A stretch of 55,542 nt of DNA. Source: DATLFP01 sp035540955 (GTDB lineage: Bacteria > Actinomycetota > Acidimicrobiia > Acidimicrobiales > CADCSY01). The notes beneath the pieces were generated by a model that saw only the letters and a list, made by a program, of their open reading frames with translations, ran no database searches and was not told the origin of the DNA. The translations under genes were made by a program, and so were the position numbers. The stretch lies in assembly GCA_035540955.1 (NCBI GenBank), contig DATLFP010000087.1, positions 1-55,542 on the forward strand. Reading direction: 5' to 3'. Within the stretch, counting starts at the first letter, position 1, and every line of letters starts with the position of its first letter. Below are positions 43,233 to 52,247 of the stretch, one piece after another.

Positions 43233-45812
43233 CTACTTCCATGTCCACGCGCCGCCGGCCTTCTTCTCGCCCGCCAGCAGGCGCTTCTTGCGGACGAGCT
43301 CGGCCTCGAGGATGCCGGGCAGCTTGATCGAGTTCCCCTGCAGGTAGCGCAGCTCGATGCTCGCTTCGGACTCAGCACCCGAGCTCTCGAGGCTGTAGGC
43401 GAGCTCGAGGCCGACCGTGCTCCCGAAGATCGACTCGCCGCCGGACTCGCTGGCCTTGCCGAGGAGCACGTCCTTGATCGGCATGCCGGCGATGCCTTCG
43501 GCGGTGGCGTCGGCGACGCCCTTGGCCAGGCCGGCGCCCTCCTTCACCTTCGACGCGGTGCTCGCCTTGTCGAGCTGGCCCGACTGGGCCTTCTTCAACG
43601 TCGAGATGAAGCTGTTGATCAGCTTGAACAGCTCGGCTTCGAACCCCTTGGCCGGCACCTGGACCTCGGCGCTGACCTCCAGCTCGAAGCCCTTGTAGAC
43701 GCTCGGCTGGTCGCCGCCCGGCGACTCGAAGAGCCAGTTGACGGTGATGCCGGCGCCGAAGGTCTCGAGCACCGTGAACTCGCCGCTGACCTCGACCGAC
43801 TGGACGGACCGGCCCGTCGACTTCTGGGCGAACCAGTTGTCGCCCATCGTGTTCTTCTTGCCGGCGCCGCCCTTCTCGCTGGACGCCAGCGACTCCTTGT
43901 CGTACCGCTTGCCGCTCTTGAGCTTGGCGCCGACCTCGCCGGAGACCACCGCACCTTCCACGCCGGCCTTCCCGGCGACGTACCCACCGGTCTCGACGAA
44001 GCTCTCGCTGTCCTCGCCGAACTCCTCGGACTCGACGCCGAGCGACCACTCCTCGGCCTTCTTCTTGCCCTGGGCGCCGGCGTCGCCCCCCCACAGGTAG
44101 CTGCCGACCTCGCTGGGGATGACCGACGACTCCCGGCACCGGCGGTACAGCCCGTACGACAGGAGCTTCAGTGCCGACTCCGTGGTCTTCGCCGACGCCG
44201 ACATGTAGCCGCCGAGGGACGCCTGGATGTCGGCGAACAGCACCGAACCGCCGACGACGAACCCGGCCGAGAAGTCGATCTCGGTCGTGCCATCGGTCTT
44301 GCCGGTCTCGCCGTCCTTGGCGACCTCGAACTCGAACTCGGCCCCGATGAACATGCCCGGCATGACCGGGATCTTGAGCTCCATCGTGAACTCGCCCGAG
44401 TCGCCGTTGCTCGGTGCCAGGGCGTTGAGGACGGTCGCGGCCTTCTCCATGGCCGAGGAGATCGATCCCTTGTAGTGCTCTTGGAGTCTGACCAGCCCGC
44501 TGCTGTCGACCTCGACCGGCGCCTGCTGCACCCCGGTGGCGTCCTGCTTCTGCTGGTTCAGCTTGGCCAGCTGGAGGTCGCAGTCGATGGCAAAGGAGAC
44601 GAAGCCGGCATACCGCTTGTCCTTCTTCTTCTTGGCCTTCTCCTTGGCGTCGAGGTACGCGCGGCTGGCGGCCTTCATGTTGGTCACGAGCTGGATCGCG
44701 GTGTCGAGCTTCTCGGGGGGGACGACGATGTCGGTCGACACCCCCTTCTTCTTGGAGTCCTTCGTGCTGCCCAGGGCCGAGTAGGCCTTGAGCATCTTGA
44801 TGATCTCCTTCTGCGCCGTGCTCTTGAAGCTGTCCCAGCTCTCGTAGGTCAGCGCCTCGAAGTCGGGCACGCCCATGAAGCGGTTCACCCGGTTGAGCGC
44901 GGGTGCCGCCCCCTGCTGCACGGTGTGGGCGAGCTCGTGGGCCAGGATCTTCTCGTCGGGCGCGCCGCCGCCGGCGAAGAAGATGTCCTGGCCGGTGGTG
45001 AACGCCCTTGCGTTCAGCGAGCGGCTGAGGGCGTCGGCCTCGCTCCCGGTGTGGATCCGCACGGCGCCGAAGTCGGCGCCGAAGCCCTCCTCCATCCTCG
45101 AGCGAGTGGCGGGGTCGAGCGGGGCGCCGCCGCCCCGCGCGCGGTCGATGTCGCGCGCGACGGCGTCGTCGACGGGACCCCCTTGGGGGCCGTGGCCGGG
45201 CGCGCCGTCCGCCTTCCGCCGGAGCAGGCTCCGCCGCTGCACCACCCGTGCGAGGGGGGCGTGCGGCTCCTCGGTCTCGGACTCGCTCTCCTCCTTCTCG
45301 TCCTCGACGGTGGCGGCACTGTCTTCTACGGTGGGGGCACCGATGGCGGAAAGCACGGCGTTGGCCTCGGCCGCCGGCTCGTCGTCGCTGCTGTCGTCGC
45401 TGTCGTGGTCGCCGGCGTGCTTCTCCTCGGCCTCGGCCTCGTGCTCCTCGGCGTCGCTGTCGCCGTCCGCCGCGGTCGTGCTGCTCGTGCTGGTCGCGGT
45501 GGTCCCGGACGTCGCCGTGTCGGACTCCGACTCGGCCTCCTTGGACTCGGTCTCCTCGATCGGTGAGCGCTGGATCCGGTCGAGGACCTGGTCGGCCAGG
45601 CGGTCGGCCTCGAGCTCGGCGGGGTCGCTGACCGCACCGACCTGGAGCTTCGGCTGGATCTGGCGCTCGGCGAGCAGGGCGACGACGGCCTGGTTGCCGG
45701 CCCGCTGCGCGAGATCGAAGATGGTGGGGGAGGCGGCGCCCCCCGCCGCCCGGTCCCGCTTGGGGGTCGGCGCGACCTCGTCCTTGACCGGCTCGGTGGT
45801 GCGGTCGCGCAT
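43233..45812 (-). CDS. DUF4157-domain eCIS effector candidate, 859 aa
   Basis: The N-terminus has a short helix (IFDLAQRAGNQAVVALLAER) and the cargo-type phrase LQVGAVSDPAELEADRLADQ (56-75). An acidic, Glu/Ser/Asp-rich linker (85-190) follows. The DUF4157 domain at about 235-300 contains GFGADFGAVRIHTGSEA and HELAH (292-296), a zinc-metalloprotease motif. Residues 310-470 are Lys-rich and helical. The C-terminal 390 residues are beta-rich and glycine/serine-rich (FSAGFVVGGSVLFADIQASL, GEFTVLETFGAGITVNWLFE), suggesting a barrel or pore-like or secreted beta fold; no family is recognised. DUF4157 commonly heads cargo of eCIS particles. PAAR-like tip upstream and YbjN-like gene downstream support cargo status. 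Confidence 0.92.
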   Translation of the reverse strand: MRDRTTEPVKDEVAPTPKRDRAAGGAASPTIFDLAQRAGNQAVVALLAERQIQPKLQVGAVSDPAELEADRLADQVLDRIQRSPIEETESKEAESESDTATSGTTATSTSSTTAADGDSDAEEHEAEAEEKHAGDHDSDDSSDDEPAAEANAVLSAIGAPTVEDSAATVEDEKEESESETEEPHAPLARVVQRRSLLRRKADGAPGHGPQGGPVDDAVARDIDRARGGGAPLDPATRSRMEEGFGADFGAVRIHTGSEADALSRSLNARAFTTGQDIFFAGGGAPDEKILAHELAHTVQQGAAPALNRVNRFMGVPDFEALTYESWDSFKSTAQKEIIKMLKAYSALGSTKDSKKKGVSTDIVVPPEKLDTAIQLVTNMKAASRAYLDAKEKAKKKKDKRYAGFVSFAIDCDLQLAKLNQQKQDATGVQQAPVEVDSSGLVRLQEHYKGSISSAMEKAATVLNALAPSNGDSGEFTMELKIPVMPGMFIGAEFEFEVAKDGETGKTDGTTEIDFSAGFVVGGSVLFADIQASLGGYMSASAKTTESALKLLSYGLYRRCRESSVIPSEVGSYLWGGDAGAQGKKKAEEWSLGVESEEFGEDSESFVETGGYVAGKAGVEGAVVSGEVGAKLKSGKRYDKESLASSEKGGAGKKNTMGDNWFAQKSTGRSVQSVEVSGEFTVLETFGAGITVNWLFESPGGDQPSVYKGFELEVSAEVQVPAKGFEAELFKLINSFISTLKKAQSGQLDKASTASKVKEGAGLAKGVADATAEGIAGMPIKDVLLGKASESGGESIFGSTVGLELAYSLESSGAESEASIELRYLQGNSIKLPGILEAELVRKKRLLAGEKKAGGAWTWK

Positions 45813-45821
45813 GGGAACCCC

Positions 45822-46211
45822 CTAGGGGACCTGGGTGGTGAACTGGCCGGCCATCGTGAACTGGATCATCCCGCCCCAGTTGCACATGCACTTCGACGTG
45901 TTCGTGAGCGCCGGCATGTTGGCCACCATGACCGTCGGCGAGCCCGGGGCCCAGGGCGCGGCGATGACCGGGATGCACGGCATGGGCGTCAGCACCCCCA
46001 GCGCGGCCGCGGTGGCGGAGGCCACCGTGGGGTTCGCCATGGACTGGCACATCGCGAACGGGAGGATGTTCGCCATCGGCTTGTTGTCCATGATGTTCGC
46101 CGCCGGCATGTTGTTGACCATCACCCGGTTCTGCGGCGTCACGACGAGGCTCGACGGCGCCATGCCGAACGAGCAGGTCATCATCGCCCCCATCACGACC
46201 TGTTGGCCCAC
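45822..46211 (-). CDS. DUF4280/PAAR-like spike tip protein (Afp10-like position)
   Basis: This 129-aa protein has the DUF4280 pattern: VVMGAMMTCSFGMAPSSL, VVTPQNRVMVNNMPAANIMD, FAMCQSMANPTVASATAAAL, and TPMPCIPVIAAPWAPGSP and VMVANMPALTNTSKCMCNWG at the C-terminus. Four to five cysteines probably bind a metal at the tip. It would cap the VgrG-like spike. The GTG at 46211 is the first codon of this operon. The gene is read divergently from the AAA+ ATPase across 59 nt, so both promoters lie in that short gap. The DUF4157 gene starts 9 nt after its stop. Confidence 0.9.
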   Translation of the reverse strand: MGQQVVMGAMMTCSFGMAPSSLVVTPQNRVMVNNMPAANIMDNKPMANILPFAMCQSMANPTVASATAAALGVLTPMPCIPVIAAPWAPGSPTVMVANMPALTNTSKCMCNWGGMIQFTMAGQFTTQVP

Positions 46212-46270
46212 TGCGCGCGGAGTGTACGCCTCTCCCTACTGTCAGACTTGGCGGGTATGGGGGACGCGGG

Positions 46271-48145
46271 GTGACCGCCGCCTGGGAGGCGCTGCCCGAG
46301 GCGCTGCTGCGGTGCGAGGTGGCGCGGCGGCGGGTGGCCCGGGCCGCGCCGCCTGACCCCTTCGCCGGCCTGCAGCTGACCGAGGCCGACGTCGACCGCC
46401 TCGTCGCCGGCGACGAGGGCGGCACCGCTCCGGCCGCGCTCGTGAAGGCCGTCGACGCCGCCCGCGCCGGCTTCGGTCGGGCCGTCGCCGGCTCCCAGCT
46501 CGGCGAGGTGATCGATCACGCCCGCCTCGACCGGGCCGAGGCCGAGGTGCTCGCGCTCCTCGCCGCCGTCGAGCTCGACCCCCGCCGCCAGCGACTCGTG
46601 GCCTACCTCCAGGACGACGTGACCAGGACGCGTCCCACCCTGCACCTCCTCGGCCGGCTCTTCGGCCCCGGGGCGGTCGGCGCCGCCGCGGCCGACGGCC
46701 GGCTCCGTCGCGCCGCCCTGCTCGAGGTCGCCGGTGGTGGGCCGTGGGCGTCGCAGCCGGTGGTGCTGGCGCCCGCCGTCGCCTGGGCGCTCGCCGGCGA
46801 CGGCTCGCTCGAGCCCGACCTCCCGCCCGGTACCTGGGTGGTCGGTGGCGAGTCGCGGGCGGGCGACGACCTCGTCTTCGTGAGTGGTGACGATCGCGTG
46901 CGGCGGATCCAGGCCGCGGTGGAGGCGACGGCGCGCACGTCGTTCCTCGTGGTGCCCGAGCCGACGACCGAGGAGCAGTGGCGGGCCGCGGTGCGCACCG
47001 CCAGCCTGACCGGCGCCGGCATCATCCTCGAGGTCGGCCGCACGCTCACCGCCGAGGCCCGGCACTGGATCGAGCGGGCCGACCACGTCGGCTGGGCGAT
47101 CGCGTCAGCGGGGGAGCTGGCGTTGGAGGAGATGCCCCGGCGCCCGTGGCGGGAGGTGCAGGCGCCGGCGCCACCGGCGACCGACGACGAGGTGCGCGCC
47201 GCGCTGGGCGACGTCGACCGGCAGGGCCACCGGCTCAGCGCCGAGCAGCTGCGCCTGGTGCGCACGGCCGTGCTCAGTGGCAGTGATGTCGACGCCGGCA
47301 TCCGACGGCTCGCCAGCGGGCCCTTCGACCGGTTGGCGATCCGGGTCCGCCCGCAGCGCACGTGGGACGACCTCGTTCTGGCGACCGACCGCATCCAGAT
47401 GTTGCGCGAGCTCACCTCGCGCTACCGGCATCGGGGGATCGTCCACGGCGAGTGGGGCTTCCCCGCCATCCCCGCTGCCGGACTCGTCGCGATGTTCTCG
47501 GGGCCGTCGGGCACGGGCAAGACGCTGGCTGCGGAGATCATCGCCGGCGACCTCGGCCTCGACCTCTTCAAGCTCGACCTGTCCTCGGTGGTCAGCAAGT
47601 ACATCGGCGAGACCGAGAAGAACCTCGAGCGGGTGTTCAGCGCCGCGACGTCGACCAACACCGTCCTGTTCTTCGACGAGGCCGACTCGCTGTTCGGCAA
47701 GCGCAGCGAGGTGACCGACGCGCGCGACCGCTACGCCAACCTCGAGGTGTCGTACCTCCTGCAGCGCCTCGAGGCCTACGACGGCCTGGTCATCCTCGCG
47801 ACCAACTTCTCCAAGAACCTCGACGAGGCGTTCCTGCGCCGCATCCACGTCAGCATCGAGTTCCCGGTGCCCCAGGAGCCGGAGCGACGGGCGATCTGGG
47901 CGCACGCGCTCCCGGCGACGGCACCGACCAAGGACATCGACCTCGACTTCCTGGCCCGCCAGTTCGACCTCTCCGGCGGCTCCATCAAGGGCGCCGCACT
48001 CCACGCCGCGTTCCTCGCCGCCGAGGACGGCGTCCCCATCACGATGGAGCACCTGATGCTGGCGCTGAAGCGCGAGTTCCAGAAGCTCGGGCGGCTGCGG
48101 ACCCAGAACGAGTTCGCGCAGTACACCAAGCTGGTCAACTCGTGA
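46271..48145 (+). CDS. AAA+ ATPase (Afp15-like) 1
   Basis: This 624-aa protein has a GTG start. Residues 1-350 are a helical N-domain typical of Afp15/Pvc15-type ATPases (DRAEAEVLALLAAVELDPRR). The AAA+ core has Walker A GPSGTGKT (411-418), Walker B VLFFDEAD (465-472), sensor-1 LVILATNF and Arg-finger region EAFLRRIHVSIEF. AAA+ proteins of this kind are conserved in eCIS and are thought to help assembly or disassembly. The next gene, a second copy, overlaps its stop by 4 nt (GTGA). Confidence 0.93.
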   Translation: MTAAWEALPEALLRCEVARRRVARAAPPDPFAGLQLTEADVDRLVAGDEGGTAPAALVKAVDAARAGFGRAVAGSQLGEVIDHARLDRAEAEVLALLAAVELDPRRQRLVAYLQDDVTRTRPTLHLLGRLFGPGAVGAAAADGRLRRAALLEVAGGGPWASQPVVLAPAVAWALAGDGSLEPDLPPGTWVVGGESRAGDDLVFVSGDDRVRRIQAAVEATARTSFLVVPEPTTEEQWRAAVRTASLTGAGIILEVGRTLTAEARHWIERADHVGWAIASAGELALEEMPRRPWREVQAPAPPATDDEVRAALGDVDRQGHRLSAEQLRLVRTAVLSGSDVDAGIRRLASGPFDRLAIRVRPQRTWDDLVLATDRIQMLRELTSRYRHRGIVHGEWGFPAIPAAGLVAMFSGPSGTGKTLAAEIIAGDLGLDLFKLDLSSVVSKYIGETEKNLERVFSAATSTNTVLFFDEADSLFGKRSEVTDARDRYANLEVSYLLQRLEAYDGLVILATNFSKNLDEAFLRRIHVSIEFPVPQEPERRAIWAHALPATAPTKDIDLDFLARQFDLSGGSIKGAALHAAFLAAEDGVPITMEHLMLALKREFQKLGRLRTQNEFAQYTKLVNS

Positions 48146-50031
48146 AGCGAGCCGCGGCCGCCGACCAACCGCTTCGTGTCGCCGTGGCGTCGGTGGCGGC
48201 GCGACTCGCCGAGGGCGGAGGCGAGGGCACGGGCAAAGGCAGGAGCACCCTTGTCCCGGCCGGCGCCTTTGCCGACCTGGCGGCCTCGTTCGGTCTCGAG
48301 CCCCTCGATCTCGACCTGCTCGTGGTCGCGGCCGCCCCCGATCTCGACCTGCGGCTGGCCGACCTGCTGGGGAGCCGGGTCACGATCGGCAGGTCGCTGA
48401 CCCTCCTCGGGATCGACCCGTGGGATGCGTCGGCACGGGCGCGCCTGGCGCCGACCGCTCCGCTCGTGCACCACGCCCTCGTGCAGATCGGCGAGACCGG
48501 TCTTCCCTTCCCGCAACGGACCATCCAGGTGCCCGACCGCGTGGTGGGCCACCTGCTGGGCGAGGGCACGCCCGACCCCTCGCTGGTCGCGCTCTTCACG
48601 CTCCTCATCCCGGCCCCCGTCACCGGCGCGCCCGACCTGGCCCGCGCCATCGAATCGGCCACGTGGGCGGCGTGGGTGCGCGAGCGGCCCGGCACCGCCG
48701 GCTGGTCCCTGGCCGCCGCCGCCCTCGGCGAGCTCGGTCTGCCGGCGATCGGCGTCGATCTCGCCCGGCTCCCCGATGGGGCCGGGCTGGCCGACGTGCT
48801 GGTCATCGCCCTTCGCGAGGCCGCGCTCCGCGGCGGCGCGTTGGTGATCGGGCCCGTCGACGCCCGGCGCGATCGCGCCGCCCTCTCACGGCTCGGCTCG
48901 TTGCCCTGCCCGGTGGTCCTCGTCGGTCCCGACGCGTGGGACCCCCGGTGGTCCTCGGTGGTGCCCTTCACCATCGACGCTCCGGCGGTGAGCGCCGACG
49001 TCCGCCTCGCGCTGTGGTCATCGACCCTTGGCGCGCTCAGTGCCGCGCCCGACGACGGCGTGGCCGCCTTCCGGCTGGCGCCCGAGCAGATCGTCGTCGC
49101 CGCGGCCGCGGCGGCGACCCAGGCCGCCGGTCACGGTCGCGACGTGTCGACCGCCGACGTGCTGGCCGGTGTGCGGGCCCAGAATGCCGGCCGGTTGGAT
49201 CAGCTCGCGCAGCGGATCGAGCCGGTGGCGACCTTCGACAGCCTGGTGGTTCGGGAGCACCAGCTGGACGAGCTCCGGTCGATCGTCCATCGCGTCCGCA
49301 ACGCCGACGTCGTGCGAGACGAGTGGGGGATGGGCGGCAGCGGTGGCGGCCGGGGCCGCGGAGTGACATGCCTGTTCGCGGGTCCGTCGGGCGTCGGGAA
49401 GACGCTCTCGGCGGAGGTGCTGGCCCACGAGCTGGGTGTCGACCTCTACACGATCGATCTGTCGCAGGTCGTCGACAAGTACATCGGGGAGACCGAGAAG
49501 AACCTCGAGCGCATCTTCACCGAGGCCGAGGGGGTGAACGGCGTGCTCTTCTTCGACGAGGCCGACGCCCTGTTCGGGAAGCGGTCCGACGTGCAGAGCG
49601 CGCACGACCGGCACGCCAACGTCGAGGTGGCGTACCTGCTGCAGCGGATGGAGCGGTTCGACGGCGTCGCCGTGCTCGCCACCAACCTGCGGGGCAACCT
49701 GGACGAAGCGTTCACCCGGCGCATCGATGTGATCGTCCAGTTCGCCGAGCCCGACGTCGACGAGCGGTTGCGGCTCTGGCAGCTGCATCTCCCGCCGACG
49801 CTGCCCGTGGCCGACGACCTCGACCTCGCGCTGCTGGCGAAGGCGCTCGACGTCACCGGTGGCGTCATCCGCAACATCACGCTGGCGGCGGCGTACGTCG
49901 CGGCGGCGGAGTCCCGCCCGGTCGAGATGAGCGATCTCGTATCTGCCACCCGGCGCGAATACCGCAAGGTGGGACGACTCGTCCCCGCCGGCACGCTCGA
50001 CGGCGAGAGCGAAGAGGACGAACAGTCCTGA
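48142..50031 (+). CDS. AAA+ ATPase (Afp15-like) 2
   Basis: This 629-aa paralogue of the preceding ATPase starts at GTG 48142 inside the upstream stop. The N-domain (1-350) is less conserved. The AAA+ core has Walker A GPSGVGKT (414-421), Walker B VLFFDEAD (468-475) and sensor region AVLATNLRGNLDEAFTRRID. A glycine-rich insertion (GGSGGGRGRG, around 398-407) precedes the core. Tandem, translationally coupled ATPases suggest a mixed ring. The C-terminus is acidic. Confidence 0.93.
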   Translation: MKRAAAADQPLRVAVASVAARLAEGGGEGTGKGRSTLVPAGAFADLAASFGLEPLDLDLLVVAAAPDLDLRLADLLGSRVTIGRSLTLLGIDPWDASARARLAPTAPLVHHALVQIGETGLPFPQRTIQVPDRVVGHLLGEGTPDPSLVALFTLLIPAPVTGAPDLARAIESATWAAWVRERPGTAGWSLAAAALGELGLPAIGVDLARLPDGAGLADVLVIALREAALRGGALVIGPVDARRDRAALSRLGSLPCPVVLVGPDAWDPRWSSVVPFTIDAPAVSADVRLALWSSTLGALSAAPDDGVAAFRLAPEQIVVAAAAAATQAAGHGRDVSTADVLAGVRAQNAGRLDQLAQRIEPVATFDSLVVREHQLDELRSIVHRVRNADVVRDEWGMGGSGGGRGRGVTCLFAGPSGVGKTLSAEVLAHELGVDLYTIDLSQVVDKYIGETEKNLERIFTEAEGVNGVLFFDEADALFGKRSDVQSAHDRHANVEVAYLLQRMERFDGVAVLATNLRGNLDEAFTRRIDVIVQFAEPDVDERLRLWQLHLPPTLPVADDLDLALLAKALDVTGGVIRNITLAAAYVAAAESRPVEMSDLVSATRREYRKVGRLVPAGTLDGESEEDEQS

Positions 50032-50062
50032 TGCCTTCCCGCCGCGCGAGCTCGGGCGTACG

Positions 50063-52237
50063 GTGAGCGGCGTGCGAGCGGTGCGGGAACGTCGCGAGGT
50101 CTCGGTCGAGCGCGTCGAGGAGCCGGCCGCACCCCAGCTCCGGGTCGGTGCGGTCAACGACCCGGCCGAGCTCGACGCCGAACGGCGGGCCGCGCAGGCG
50201 CTCTCGGTGCAACGTGATTGGGAACCCGACCTCCGCGGCGTGGAGGTGCACGACGACGCGGTCGCGCGCCGCGCCGCCGACTCGATCGGCGCCGCCGCCT
50301 TCACCCGCGGCTCCGACATCTACGTCGGAAGCGAGTACGAAGCGGGCACACCCCACGGGAACCACGTGCTCGCCCACGAGCTGGCGCACGTCGAGCAGGG
50401 CCACGGACCCGACGAGATCCACCGCTTCCCGGCGACCGCGCTCTCGGCCGGACCTGTCGACTGGTCCGGCGAGACGACGAGCGTGTTCCGGCCGAGCGGC
50501 GGGGTGTCCGGCGGCGTCTACATCCTCACCTCGACCGACACCGACGGCGGCATCAAGAAGGTCGTGGTGAAGCCGATCTTCGGGGCCAGCGGCATCGGCG
50601 CCAAGGAGACCGGCGAGTCGCTCTCCTTCGGCGACAAGGCGCTCAGCTCGCTGCTCGGCATCAGCACACCGACCTCCCGTCCCGTCAAGGGAGGTTCCGC
50701 CGAGTTCGCCCAGCTGGTCCAGGTGTGCTCGCCGCACCAGCCGGCCAAGCCCGAGCCCGACACCGAGGGCGCCGACATGTGGCAGCCGCTGTCGGCGGCG
50801 AAGTCGTTCGTGGTGATGGGTGAGGTCCCGGGCACGTCCGTGGCGTCGCTGGCCGACAAGGCGGCGACCGACCCCGCGTCGATGAACGCGCTCTACCGCT
50901 CGGTGCTCGACGAGGACTTCGTCGCCGACATGGGCCGGGTGTCGGTCGGCGACATCCTGATCGGCAACAACGACCGAATGGTCGCCGGGGCGATGAACCT
51001 CGGCAACATCATGGTGGCGATGAGCGAGGGGCGCTCGAAGCTGTGGGCGATCGACACCAACGCCGTGCTCGGCAAGAACTTCAACCCGAACGAGGTCGTG
51101 AAGAAGGGTTCGACCTCCAGCACCATGCAAGGCGGCTTCGAGAACGCGAAGAGCAACCTCAAGGCCGGGGGAGGTCGTGAGCGCATCGAGGGCTTCTACG
51201 AGATCCTCATCCGCCGGATGAAGGCCGCCGATCCAGCGAAGCTGCCGGGGGACACCGGGCCCAGCGCGGTCGAGACCTTCGAGATGTACTACCGCGCCAG
51301 CAGCGCCCGTCTGATCGCCGCCTTCGAGCTCGGTTGGGACACCGCCCTCGTCGACATCTTCGCCCTCCTGAACACCAAGGAGGGTCGGGCGAAGATGAAG
51401 TCGCTCACCGACGAGGCCAAGGACACCGAGGCCGAGGACGACCTCAGCTACACGGCGCTGAAGCTGAATGCCGGCTACCTCGCCAGCAAGGCGCTCGGCG
51501 ACGACGACGACAAGGCGTCGGAGGACCTCGGTGCGCTGGCGGCGGCCAAGTACCTCGCCACCTTCGACCCGACGTCGATCATGTTCCCGGCGGACGAGTT
51601 CCACCACACGGCGGCCAAGATCCCCAGTGGCGACGCGTACAGCGCTGACCTCGCCCACCCCGACTCGTTGCCGCCGGCGGCCAAGATCAGTCAGGTCAAG
51701 CGGGGCATCCGCTACGACGAGGCCAAGCTGGCCGACATCGGCGTGGGCGTCGCCAACGCCAAGGCCGAGCTCGCGGGCCTCGGGACCAAGTCGAAGGGCC
51801 GCGGGAAGGGCAAGAAGGAGCAGCCGCGGAACCGGACGGTGGCTGGCACCTTCGTGGCCGACACCTATCTCGTCGGGGCCGGGTCCTACCGGGCTTCCGC
51901 CGCCGTCCACCGGCTCACGGAGCTCGTGGACAGCGTCGTGCTCGCCACCGGCGGCAACCTCAAGCCGTCGAACGCCAAGGCCGCCATCCCCGGGGCCAAG
52001 GCGGCCGTCACCTTCACTCCGATGCTCGAGGCCAACCTGCAGGCCTACAGCCGGGTGCTGCGCGACGACGCCAAGGCGGTCGGAAAGATCAAGAAGTACG
52101 ACCGGCGGGCCGACCTGGCAGGCAAGCTGACGGACGCCGCGGCGAACGCCGACGACATGCTCGCCCGGCTCGACAAGCAGGTGAAGCTGAAGAACCCGTC
52201 GATGCTCGTGGAGATCCTCGCCAGCAAGGCCCGCTGA
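50063..52237 (+). CDS. DUF4157 protein fused to an atypical kinase-like domain (eCIS effector candidate)
   Basis: This is a 724-aa protein. Residues 26-45 carry LRVGAVNDPAELDAERRAAQ, the same phrase as in the 859-aa effector. A compact DUF4157 domain ends with HELAH at 105-109. Residues 135-345 look like a kinase fold of the phosphoinositide-kinase/actin-fragmin-kinase sort. It has a glycine-rich loop PSGGVSGGVYIL, a strand lysine in KKVVVKP (Lys170), a catalytic-loop-like GNNDR (Asp304) with LGNIM (Asn315), and a metal-binding WAIDTNAVL (Asp331). The remaining 380 residues are helical and Lys/Ala-rich. GTG at 50063 is 31 nt after the second ATPase, with no clear ribosome site. The gene ends the plus-strand block. 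Kinase activity and target are inferred. Confidence 0.88.
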   Translation: MSGVRAVRERREVSVERVEEPAAPQLRVGAVNDPAELDAERRAAQALSVQRDWEPDLRGVEVHDDAVARRAADSIGAAAFTRGSDIYVGSEYEAGTPHGNHVLAHELAHVEQGHGPDEIHRFPATALSAGPVDWSGETTSVFRPSGGVSGGVYILTSTDTDGGIKKVVVKPIFGASGIGAKETGESLSFGDKALSSLLGISTPTSRPVKGGSAEFAQLVQVCSPHQPAKPEPDTEGADMWQPLSAAKSFVVMGEVPGTSVASLADKAATDPASMNALYRSVLDEDFVADMGRVSVGDILIGNNDRMVAGAMNLGNIMVAMSEGRSKLWAIDTNAVLGKNFNPNEVVKKGSTSSTMQGGFENAKSNLKAGGGRERIEGFYEILIRRMKAADPAKLPGDTGPSAVETFEMYYRASSARLIAAFELGWDTALVDIFALLNTKEGRAKMKSLTDEAKDTEAEDDLSYTALKLNAGYLASKALGDDDDKASEDLGALAAAKYLATFDPTSIMFPADEFHHTAAKIPSGDAYSADLAHPDSLPPAAKISQVKRGIRYDEAKLADIGVGVANAKAELAGLGTKSKGRGKGKKEQPRNRTVAGTFVADTYLVGAGSYRASAAVHRLTELVDSVVLATGGNLKPSNAKAAIPGAKAAVTFTPMLEANLQAYSRVLRDDAKAVGKIKKYDRRADLAGKLTDAAANADDMLARLDKQVKLKNPSMLVEILASKAR

Positions 52238-52247
52238 TCTCCGCCGA

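Noticed and set aside
46212..46270. Promoter pair in the 59-nt divergent gap (CTGACA and TACACT on the minus strand)
   Set aside because: Spacing is only 13 nt, too short for a sigma70-type promoter; promoters must be near but cannot be placed from sequence.
16105..52237. Integrated contractile prophage
   Set aside because: No capsid, portal, terminase, integrase, lysis or replication genes are present; AAA+ ATPases, DUF4255 and DUF4157 proteins point to an eCIS.
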